DNA of 64,000 bases from Maylandia zebra. Lineage: Eukaryota; Chordata; Actinopteri; Cichliformes; Cichlidae. A model generated the notes under the pieces. That model ran no database searches and was not told where the DNA came from. It saw only the letters and a list, made by a program, of their open reading frames with translations. The stretch's first letter is position 1. Each line of letters begins with the position of its first letter. This document shows, one piece after another, positions 36,771 to 48,200 of this stretch. The DNA is taken from assembly GCF_041146795.1 (NCBI RefSeq), contig NC_135183.1, positions 13,988,840-14,052,839 on the forward strand, in the 5' to 3' direction. A program made the translations under genes and the position numbers.

Positions 36771-37639
36771 TCAGATTTAGAAAAGAGCAAATGAGGAGAA
36801 ACTAATACGGAAGAAATATACTCTTTCCTTCAAAGTTGCTGCTGACTGGTACACTCCAGGCTAATCACAGTTTGCCAGTGGTAACGCAATAGTGTTATCT
36901 GATTATATCTGAAGTTTTTGTGCCTTAATTGTTAAACTGCCTTTAATATCTGAAATTGTCCATATGACTTTTTCAACTGTGACACTTTTTGTATAAATAA
37001 AGCTTAAAAATGAATTTTACATACTTGGATATCAGCATATGTTTGAATCGGAATCCTTTGTAGTTTTTCTGCAGTCTGTTCATTTTGTTCGCTTTTAAAT
37101 GTTTACCAGAGAAGTCTACTATTCTTAGAACTTGAACTTGTTCGTTTAAGACTTTTCCTACTTTAAAAACAAAAGAAATGTTTTAACCTTGTGACAAGCA
37201 GCACAGTCTGGAGTTTAAATATAAAACTAACTGCTTGTTACTGACTGACATAATGGGCCTTAAGTTCAAAAGTATAATCATACAGCAAAATAAGATCTTT
37301 TATTATTCCTTGGTGTAATAACGTTTTAAAGAGTTAGTACAAGCAGATATTGTCATGCCTTTTTAAAAAACTGAGTATATTTTAATCTGGGAGTATTTCC
37401 TGTAATTATATCTATTGTCGCTCTATGAATTATGTTAACTTTGCAGCTTTCTTCTTGTTTGATGGCAGATACTCCCTTCACCCTGGCCAAAAAGCCTAAA
37501 ATGACCAAAGAAAAGTGGGAAACAGCTAAACATGAGAGGTTTTTAGACAAAATTGGTGGTTTTTTTCCATTGATTAAGCACTTTTTCCAGCCAAGAGTGA
37601 TACCATATATGCCCTATAGCTGCAGAAAAGGCTAACATT

Positions 37640-37825
37640 GTTATCTTTTTACAAAAAAACCAGCTAAACATAAGAGGTTTTTGGACAAAGTGTGTGTTCT
37701 CCATTCTTTAAGCACCGGTTCGAGCACCAGTTCGAGCACCGTTTAAGCACCGGCACCATTTCAAAAGTACCGGTTTGGTACTGGTATTGGATAAAACCTA
37801 AACGATACCCATCCCTAGTGCTCAG
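37640..37825. repeat. DNA-element fragment ending CTAGGGATGGGTATCG
   Basis: Direct repeats of GAGCACCGGTT-type words pass into AAACCTAAACGATACCCATC at the right side, the complement of a transposon end common in fish. The other end was not identified. It lies in the spacer between copies A and B. Confidence 0.5.
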
Positions 37826-37839
37826 TGTGTCTGGTTTTG

Positions 37840-38190
37840 CTTCCCCTTGTCTCATTAGGTCTGATTCATCCCAGCTATCTTACCACCTGTTTCCATCCTC
37901 TCATTGTCCTGCTTGTGTATTTAAGTCCCGTGTTCCTTCCTGTTAGCTGTTATGTTGTACCTTCACTATACTGTGTTTCTTCCCTCCGCATTCCCACTTA
38001 ATTCCTAGTTGTCAGTTCCTCATTTATTTTGTAGTGTTTTAGTTTGAGTTTTTTAGTTTCAAGTTTTCTTTTTGTATTTGTAGTAAGTTATGTACAGCGA
38101 AATAAAAGCTGCTTCCTTTAGTTCATTCCTCTGTGTCCTGCGAGTCCTGCATTTGAATCCAATATCCTGCTTGCACACAAAACATGACAT
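37840..38190 (+). repeat. Interspersed LTR-like repeat, plus orientation
   Basis: This is related to 7.86-8.55 kb in opposite orientation. It has a TATTTAAGTCCC TATA-like word at 37918, AATAAA at 38101, and CGAGTCCTGC after it. The promoter-then-poly(A) order resembles an LTR, but no flanking duplication was found. Confidence 0.5.
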
Positions 38191-39275
38191 TAATCGTATG
38201 CTAATTGTTGCCTACCTACCGAGCTATGGTTAAGATAAGGTAAACACATTAGAAGAGCAAAGATGGAGGATGAGTGTTAGAAGGATGAGAAAATAAACTT
38301 TTTTCAGTAAAAGTTAATGTGGGAATCCCTGATAGGCAGAGACAAATGCAATCATATAGTAAAACAGACGCTGAAAATGGACCAGACTTCAGTCAAGACA
38401 ACATCTGAGATCCATCCACAACACAAGGTTAATTAAGCTCCATTCTGTCCATGTAATCTTTCAGATATACCACGTGTTCATGTGTGTGTTTAAACATTCA
38501 ACGATTACATTCCTTTTCAAGATAAATAAAGCACATAGAGACAACATGTTTCCATGCACCTCAATTTATTTAAGATTTCCACAACACATATGAATCAACG
38601 ATAAGACCTAGACAGTTATAATTCATCTAAAAGCGTCACTCTTAGCTTTGTTCACATTAACTGGAAAACCAAAAAATCTGTTTTATTTGTTGTTGGATAT
38701 CATCCACCTATGCTTTATTCAAATTTTTTATACAAGCCCAGATAAATGGTGTGGGTTGTATCATGAAGATCATAAAGAATGAAATTTCTGTACCACTTTG
38801 TTCGTGGCCCAGGTTAATAATGACTGACTCTAGTGTTGTAAGCTGACAGAGTGCTGGCTAACACTCTAACTTCTAAATAAAGTGCTCTGATTTGTAAAGC
38901 TGATATGATGGAGAAAAGGAAGGTTTTGCGTGTGAATGAGACCAGGAAAGAATGAGATGGACATCAATGATTTACTGTGGCACACAAAAAGGGAGCAGCT
39001 GAAAGAAGAAGAAGAAGAAGACGCTCACTACTGAGAATCATGAGCATCATGTCAAAACTTCAATATAGCCTATGAACTGTTGCAAAGCAGATGTTACTAT
39101 TGCAGAATGACACTGAAATCTTTCTAAAAAAAAATATTATTTTAGTTATACAGACAGTTATTTGAATTATCCTCTTGAGATACTTCACATAAATCTGACC
39201 AATCTCAAGTTTACACTTAGTTTAGGCCACCCTCCTCCACAGGGCACTATAAGCTGACTTCTTGCTTCTCTTTCT
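38191..39275. other. Spacer between the tandem aminotransferase-like genes
   Basis: No exon was found. The minus strand has AATAAA near 38711, a possible poly(A) signal for copy B about 565 nt after its stop. A (GAA)n run lies at about 39004-39020. Confidence 0.4.
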
Positions 39276-42200
39276 TTACACTTCTGTTGGGGTCACAGTG
39301 CCACCCATGAGACGGCAGTGAAAGGAGGTGAGGCGAGCTAGGACCTCTACCAGGGTGTAATGAGGAACAAGGATGCATAATCTGCGGGAGAGCACCACAA
39401 ACAAGAGTCAACTTTTTGAAGCAATACAACATGCAGTACAAACCTCAAAAGGTTTTATGATTTCATATACTTTACCTCAAATGGAAGCTGTCAGTCATTT
39501 CCCCATGTTCACCTGCACCAGCTAATACACCCTCCTCTTCCAGTAATTTCTGACAGTACAGAACATCAGCTTTCAGCCCCAATAACTGAAAACAGAAGTG
39601 CATATAGGACAGTATGGCTTTCAACTTTTGTACCATCAGAATGATGTTTTTTTTTTTTTAATATTCACATTTTTTTCACAATCCCTCAATAGTCTGTTTT
39701 CAAGGTTAAGCCATGTAAGGAATAAAGATGGAATCAGGTTCAAGTAAGGATAATGGTTTGGCATTCATTTGTAATGGCTAAACTTGGTGGTTAGACTTGG
39801 TATTCCATTAACATTGATAATAGACTGATGGAGAAAGAAAGATGGAAGATTGTTGGAACATTTCCCACCTTGGCCTGCTCCTTAATCCCACATGGTAAGT
39901 GCAGGCGAGGAAAAACATAGATTCCTCCAAGCACTGGCTGACACCTTACCCCTGGCAGTTTATTTAGGAGCTCCTGAACCCATTGAGCATTATGGGACAG
40001 AGTAGCCAGGATGAAGAAGGTCTCCTTTGTGAACAGAACAACCAGTAATTAAAAGTAAGAGTGTAACAGAGGACAACTGTTGGCTTTTGCTGTTTCCTCA
40101 CCTGCATGTATGTGTGATACGATGGGTCTCCAGATTGTGGCGGATTGACCATAAGATCCAAACCAAGCTGTCCTGTGACTGGAGTACTGATATCACCACA
40201 CAATGTGTTATCAAAATAATAAATCACCTCTGGATCCATATTAACTACCTCCATGTATCCAGCCCTCAGACCACACCTAAGATGCAGACACAGATTATCT
40301 TAATTAATTTATCAATATAATGCATTTAAAATTTGAGAAATGTCTAAACTATTCATTTAAATGCATGTATGGTATAAGAAGGCATGAAAAGTGAAGCTTG
40401 AAAGTATATTTCAAAGTGTATTTAGCCTACATTAATTCTAATGATCAGTATGTGGTTGCATAAACAAGCTATGCTATAGAAGCCTAAAGCCCTTTTCACA
40501 AAGGATACGGCGCATACAGTGATGCGCACAGAAACACATTCATTTCTATTGCTTGTGGTGCAGAATAATGGTTTACTGCTGCGTCAAGCAAAGTGCAGCG
40601 CAAGCATATCAGCAAAAGGTACTGACACATCCCGTGGTCAAAGTTCAAACCAGTTTAACTTTGACTGCTGCGCGTTGTTATGTAAATTTGTGCAACCAAT
40701 AAAAAAGAAGCCCACAGTTGCACTAAGTTCTATGAGGTGCCGTAAGGGACATTATTACTGAAACGCTCTCACACACACAACTGAAACGCTCTCACACACA
40801 CTACTGAAACGCTCTCACACACACTACTGAAACGCTCTCACACACACAACTGAAATTTTAGCTCTCACACACACAACTGAAACGCTCTCACACACACTAC
40901 TGAAACGCTCTCACACACACTACTGAAACGCTCTCACACACACTACTGAAACGCTCTCACACACACTACTGAAACGCTCTCACACACACTACTGAAATTT
41001 TAGCTCTCACACACACTACTGAAACGCTCTCACACACACTACTGAAACGCTCTCACACACACTACTGAAACGCTCTCACACACACTACTGAAATTTTAGC
41101 TCTCACACACACAACTGAAACGCTCTCACACATACAACTGAAACGCTCTCACACACACTACTGAAACGCTCTCACACACACAACTGAAACGCTCTCACAC
41201 ACACTACTGAAACGCTCTCACACACACCACTGAAACCAGAGGCATTTCCGCTGAACAGGAAGTTGTTTCCTGACAAGGAAACTGATGGAAAAAGTGGTAT
41301 ATTTCAAAACACTACAAGGATGTCTACTCAGCAACCTGCTAGTACAGCAGTCCCCAACCTTTTTTGCGCCACGTAAATGATATAAAAATAAAAAAACGAT
41401 AAATACCATGAAAACCATAAATAGAAATGTGTTCGAATTTTTGTGGAGGAATAAAACCCATTACATAGAAAGATCTCAGCTTGTGAAGGGATACAATAAA
41501 GGTGGTATCAAAACTCCAGAATTGGAATTTATGGTTGGCACCCTTAGAATTAAATGGTTAAAATCTTGTCTGTCACAGCCAGACTCTACTTAGCTCCACA
41601 TCCCATGATTCTTGTTTAATAAAATAGTATACAGGATTAGACTTTATTTTGAAATGTGATTTTGCGGCAAATAAAATCCCCATAAAGATATCAAACTTTA
41701 TAAAACAGACGTTGCATTTTTGGGAAAATGAGATTTACCCACAACTTCTCCCCATAATTCAACCTTATGGAATAATAGGGTAATAACACTTAATCAAAAA
41801 TCAATTTTCAAGAGTGACTGGTTTGAACAAAAATATTATATTCATAACAGATTTGTTGGATGATAACGGTGTCATTCTAAGTTACACAGACTTTTCAGAA
41901 AAATATTGTCTAAACTGTTCTCAAAGAGAATATAACAAATTTTGTGAACTGGTCCCACTGCCTCTGCTTCATTTGATTAAAATTTTTATGATATACAATA
42001 ATTTCTCATCAGTGCTCCCAAATTTATTGCTAGGGCAATGTCAGCTGTTTGATAAAAATGCAATAAGAAATTTGTTAGTAGTTTCTTCAAAGACAAAATA
42101 TTTCATAGTTACAACAGAATGGTTACATGGCATGGTTCTAATTTAGTTATTTCATATACACTGGATAAAGCATACTAAAAATTTATGAAATAGCCTATTC

Positions 42201-45200
42201 TACCTAAAGTTAAAGAAACACACTTTAAACAAAACTAATACTGTGGCAGAATTTCTAAAAAAAGAGATTTGGCTTTGAGGTGGATCAGTGTTCTTTTTGT
42301 ACTGATGAAAATGAAACCCTAGAACATCTTTTTTTCCCCTATGCCCTATCAGACAATGTATTTGGTGCAACTTAAAAAATTGGATTTCCCTAAATATTAA
42401 TGATGTGCCACTGTTTGAATTACATCATAATTTTTTTTATATGGCTCATCTAGCATTGGATGTCTCAGACATTATTAACATCATCATACTTTTGAGTAAA
42501 TATCATATCCATTGTGCTAAATGGAGGAACGCTAAGCCTTCTCTCCCTGGTTTTATTGATGATTTTAAGATATTTTTCTTTGCTAAAAAAAGACAAAAAG
42601 CACATATGCCATAAAAATAACCAGGATAATGCACGTTTCCCGCTATTCTAAATTTTGACTTATGCTGAGGCTAATATATTGTTAAGTAATGCAGCTGTCT
42701 CACTAAGGTCCAGAATCGATTTGTTCCACGATTCGATTCAATTCAATTCGATTTGATTATGGGGAATTTTGACAGTCAGAAATATTATAATTCAGATCAG
42801 TACATTTACATATTTTTGTATTTAAAAAAAGGAAGCTGACACATGCAAGACTTTATCAAAGGTGTGAGCATCACAGCAGATGCCTTTGTGTCAAAGTAGC
42901 TGAAGATAAAACACATAAAAACATGAAGGTGGTTTTCCTGGCCTGGGATTTTATAAAAAAATATTCTGCAGTACATCAAAAACGAAAGAAAACCATTAAT
43001 CAACATATGAACGTTACCTCTGATGTTACAGCGGTTTTATTAGAGACACGGCTAACGTTTTGCATTTTGCATAATTTAAAAAAGTTTAAATTTATTCAGT
43101 ATTGAACGGCAGAAATTAGGTTTTCTTTTCGGAAATATGTAAAATGGGAAAAAAAAAAAAACAGCGGCCGACTGCGCTGTAAACAACAGTAGACTTGTGC
43201 CTAACAAGCAAGCGAATAATGCAGAAAACAGATTTTTAAACGGAAAACTGTTCTTGAAGTACAGAGAGAGAGAAAGAGAGAGAGAGGGCTGTGCATGACG
43301 TGCGATTTTATCGTGGTGGAAGCAAAACAGTGAGGGAATTCATGACGATGTTTATGTGAAGCGCAGTTTGGATCTTCTTTTGCTGCTGGTTCAGTCAATA
43401 TTGTTTGGAGAGAGATAAAACTAACAGCTTTAGAATCGGCGCAAAAACGGCGTGAAAACAAAGCGCGGACCTGCCGACAGATCAGAATCAGTGAGCTGTT
43501 GGCTTTCAGCCCCGACTGTGTCCGTGCTGTCGGGTGAGAAAGGCGACATCTCACTGATTCTGATCCGCGGGTCCGCGCTGTGTGTTTACGTCTTTGTGCA
43601 GAAGCCGTGTACCTGCTCTGATTTACTGTCTTAGCTTTTTGGTGGTTGTTGAAATTTTGTGAGGTTTCACCAGAGATTCTGGCATTTCGGGCAAAATAAA
43701 TTTATATTAAAAAATCGATTCAGGATTTTAATGAATCGATTTCACGTTATCCAAGCCAGAATTGATTTTAATCAATAAATCGATTATAAAAACCCACCCC
43801 TAACTAACAGGTTGCTGAGTAGACATCTGTGTAGTGGTTTGTTTGAAATCTAACACTTTTTCCTTCAGTTTCCTTGTCAAGAATTAACTTCCTGTTTAAC
43901 TGAAATGCCTTCCTGTTTAACTGAAATGCCTTCCTGTTCAACTGAAACGCCTTCCTGTTCAACTGAAACACCTTCCTGTTTAACTGAAATGCCTTCCTGT
44001 TCAACTGAAATGCCTTCCTGTTCAACTGAAACACCTTCCTGTTCAACTGAAATGCCTTCCTGTTCAACTGAAACACCTTCCTGTTCAACTGAAATGCCTT
44101 CCTGTTCAACTGAAATGACTTGGTTTTTCAGTTGTGTGTTTGAGAGCGTTTCAGTTGTGTGTGTGAGAGCTAAAATTTCAGTAGTGTGTGTGAGAGCGTT
44201 TCAGTAGTGTGTGTGAGAGCGTTTCAGTAGTGTGTGTGAGAGCGTTTCAGTAGTGTGTGTGAGAGCGTTTCAGTTGTGTGTGTGAGAGCTAAAATTTCAG
44301 TAGTGTGTGTGAGAGCGTTTCAGTTGTGTGTGTGAGAGCGTTTCAGTAGTGTGTGTGAGAGCTAAAATTTCAGTAGTGTGTGTGAGAGCGTTTCAGTAGT
44401 GTGTGTAAGAGCGTTTCAGTTGTGTGTGTGAGAGCTAAAATTTCAGTAGTGTGTGTGAGAGCGTTTCAGTAGTGTGTGTGAGAGCGTTTCAGTAGTGTGT
44501 GTGAGAGCGTTTCAGTAGTGTGTGTGAGAGCTAAAATTTCAGTAGTGTGTGTGAGAGCGTTTCAGTAGTGTGTGTGAGAGCTAAAATTTCAGTAGTGTGT
44601 GTGAGAGCTAAAATTTCAGTAGTGTGTGTGAGAGCGTTTCAGTAGTGTGTGTGAGAGCGTTTCAGTAGTGTGTGTGAGAGCGTTTCAGTTGTGTGTGTGA
44701 GAGCGTTTCAGTAATAATGTCCCTTACGGCACCTCATAAAGTTCAACCATAGGATGAAGAAAAAAATTTTGCGCATATTCGAGTTGGGTGAACTTTTTGA
44801 CAGAAGTTAAGGTGCATAGTTTTTAAACTTCCAGAACTTCTTCTTTAAAGCTTTCTTCTTTGAGAGATACTTTTTTTTTCTTCACATTTGAACATAATAC
44901 AACACAAACTCTCAAAGAGGACACAAAGTCACAGAGATACATGTTTTGAAATGACACGGAGCTGGGGCATCTAGTACATGTAGAACGGCCATAAACAAAA
45001 CTGACATACAAGCAGAGCGCAGCGGCATTTTTAATAGATAAAAGGCAAATGGTTCGAACATGAATTAAGGCTGTAGATTGGGGAGAGCCTCAGGTGGGAC
45101 TGGCGGAGGCTCTCAGGCCAGGCAGATCTCCGTGTACTAATGACAAGCTTGTATAGCAGAGTGTGTCAGATATAGATAGAGCCAAAGCAGACCCAGCAGA

Positions 45201-48200
45201 CTTGCTGTGGTGCAAGTAGTGGTAGAATGGCCTGTTCTGGCTGGAACCAGGCTGGAACCAACTCCGGTGTTTCCTAGCATTTACTACAATTGATTCATTT
45301 GCAACTTCAGCCAAATAGCCCAAACACTCACTAACCTAACATCTCCCAAAATTCCTTTTCAGTGGATGCCTCCACTCAAGAAGCCTTTGACACACTCTTC
45401 GGTTCAGCCTCCATCCCCATTAAGCCACATCCATCTCAGGTAAAATGCACCCATATGCCTTTTTCTCTCGCTGTCTCTTTCCCAAAAAACAATAGACAAT
45501 GATGTTGGAGACATTGGCTAGAAGGAGTTGAGCACCCTTTTCTTTGCATGGACAGACCTTAGCCATGCCTTTTGCTCATCAAGCCATACAGATGCAATTT
45601 TTTCTGCACAAGTCTGGAGGCCTCCACCCGAGCCGGAGGTTTCTGCACCTGTTGGTCCCATCACCTCCGCCGGTCCACAGTGGAGCATCGCTGGACTGGC
45701 AATATCTCAATTATAAAGTATAGAAAATTGACTGAGGCCTAAAATGATATTATTACAAATATCTTTAAAAAAAACTACATTTTTGCGCCTCCGGCTTCCA
45801 GTTGAGCTCCAATGCCACCACTGTCCATGCGGCCATCCACCAGAACTTTTGTCTAGGATCCTGTTGGAAATTGTTGTTGACAAACATAAGAGACAGAACT
45901 CACTCTCTAATGCAGGTACTGGATAAAGAGTGGAAGGAGATCAGCTGCACTGTTTCTGCAAGCTCTATATCCATTTCAAACAGGACTTTCTTATAGGAAA
46001 TAAACTCTCTGTCCTTCCCATACACGCTGTCCTGGTACACCTGGAGTGCAGAGGAAAGAAACTGATAGATAAAGAAAACCTGACAAATGCATAATAAAAA
46101 GCCAATCTGAAAAGACAGCTCATGGTCACCTCATCAGCTAACAGTAGGACTCTCTCAGCTGCTGCGAACTGAATCACTTCCTCTATTGACTTCCTGTCCT
46201 GCACATGGCCTAGAAAGACAAAGGTAATATAAACAGTGATGAAAGAAGACTGTATCTCCATCTAATGTACAGTACAGTGCAATAGTTACACCATTTGGCA
46301 CATCCTCTACAGTGAAAATAACAAATAGCAAAGTTTTACAGATTACAGTCTAAAGTAAAATGTCAGTCATATATATTTAACCTCTTTAATATTCTGGATA
46401 TTTATAATTGAGCTATTTGTATATATTAGAGCTATTTCTAATATTTTGTAACTTTTTAATATATTGTATTATTGAATTTATTTCAGTCAGTTGCTGTCCA
46501 GCAACTGTAACCACATAATTTCCTTCGGGATTAATAAGGTGTGCTGATTCGGATTCTCATTTCACTTAGCTACTGTGTTTTACTTACCTGTGGGATTTCC
46601 CGGGTTGCTGATGTAAATGGCTCTGGGCTCACAGTACCCCCGAGCAGCCTTTAAAGCTTGATGCATGTTGTCCAGGTCTACAGCCCACCCTCTCTCCTCT
46701 GTCAGCTGGTACGGTACCAAGACTACCCCAGCCTCCTCCAGCACATTGTACAGCATGTGTGGGCAGGGCCCAGGTATCAGCACGCCTGTCCGAGTATTCC
46801 CCTCACCACTGGCCAGCAGTTTCACAGCAATCTTATAACAATAATCGAAAAAGCTATATTTTTTTCCTTTAGGGAGAGCAATCTTTTCTGTCACTTTTTG
46901 CTACAGGTTATTAAAAAATCAGGAATAAATGAAATAAAATAAATGTTTGAAGCAGAAAACAAAGTAAAACTGTTTCCCCTCGCAACTCCCTTTGCAACAA
47001 TGAGAGATCACTCACACATTTAAGCTTTTCTTTACAACTAACTCAATAAACTATGTTTAAAGGCTAAATTAATACAATACACCTGGTTGTTTCAAAGATT
47101 CTAAAAATATGTTACATGTAGAAGTAAAAATGTTTAAGCTGTTGTTTGAGAATATTTTGGTTATTTTGGTTGAGGTTTTTACAATGTGTAAAGACTGGAC
47201 ATTATTATTAATACAAATCATATTATTTTTCAGTTAAGTGCAAAGATAAAATGTGAAAGCTAAACAACTACTACAGTTTGCTATAGCAGAAGATACATAA
47301 AAAAGTCATGGAAAGGATTTCCACGTCATCAAATTGCTTTATTTCAGCATTATGCAGGTCTGTTATTCCAACTTAATGTACTTGAGTTGGCTTATTAATT
47401 AATGATGAATCAACTTATTTACTGCAGTTGAGTCCAGCTTAATTTAATTGAGTTGATCCAAGCCACGCAAATTACATTAGTCCAGCAAAAGCACTTAATG
47501 CTGATAAAAAGTCATTTATGAACAATAAATAGCAATAGCATACACGTGGTGTGTGTATAATTTCCTGCCTCTTGTGACCCTAGTGATTTTCCTGTGGTTT
47601 GTAATGATTTTGTGATATTGCTAGTCCAGGCAACTAACCAGTCTTGCTAGCTTGCATTATGTCATCTCAACAAGAATAAATTTAGCAAGTGTTATGCTGA
47701 TGAATTTGATGCAGATTGTATATGTTTCAACTATGTTCACTATAGAAACATCAAATTGTTTAGTTCAAATTACAACTTAGACTCTTTAAATGAAATAACT
47801 ATCCAATTTTAGTTTTTTGAGCGATGGTAAACCCTAAAGATTTGTGGGTGTGTGGTCTGAGTGATAGGTGTGTTCACTCAGATAACTGCACTTTCCAGCT
47901 GTCTGTTTTTATGCTATTGTGTCCTTTCAAAGCATTTTAAAAAAGATAAAGTGGCTGATAAAGTTGGACATTGCATCTTGCTTAAAATGTGTTTTATTGT
48001 GTGGCCTCCCTTGATGTTAGACATGTTTAATTATGTAGTGCAGCGGTCCCCAACCCCCCGGGCATCGGACCGGTTCGTGAGTCGTTTGGTATAGGCTGGG
48101 ACTGATCCACTGCCCTGTGACTTATAGGAATAGGTGGCTGAGATGAATGTCATATGTGCTGTTGATATTAGTTTACTTGTTTCTAGTTTTCACGGTGCTC

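Larger units (their letters stand above)
40734..44735. mobile_element. Fold-back-type element with minisatellite arms
   Basis: Both ends carry GAGGTGCCGTAAGGGACATT in inverted orientation. The arms (40734-41342 and 43804-44735) then consist mostly of tandem 23-bp units, ACTGAAACGCTCTCACACAC plus CTA, with interspersed GAAATTTTAGCTCTC variants. The inner arm boundary is also inverted (GTCTACTCAGCAACCTG at 41318, complement at 43810). The right arm has an extra array of 21-bp TTCCTGTTCAACTGAAATGCC-type units (43884-44116) that is single-copy on the left. Flanks read TAT and ATA, so a TA duplication is possible but ambiguous. The arm structure is like Foldback/Galileo elements. No transposase was seen, and the centre is filled by other repeats. 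Confidence 0.75.

Noticed and set aside
37432..37635. 67-codon lysine-rich frame on the plus strand
   Set aside because: It sits in a repeat-derived spacer and overlaps words of a DNA-element fragment. No splice context or family was found.
39964..40254. Separate short gene on the minus strand
   Set aside because: It is exon 8 of aminotransferase-like copy B with read-through into the intron.
40740..41230. CRISPR-like array of regular repeats
   Set aside because: The units are contiguous 23-bp tandem copies with no unique spacers, the genome is animal, and the array is mirrored at 44.1-44.7 kb as arms of one element.
43804..44207. Repeat proteins of the LNRKAFQ and MPSCSTE type
   Set aside because: They come from the 21-bp tandem unit in the arm of the fold-back element and exist in both directions, with no independent sign of coding.
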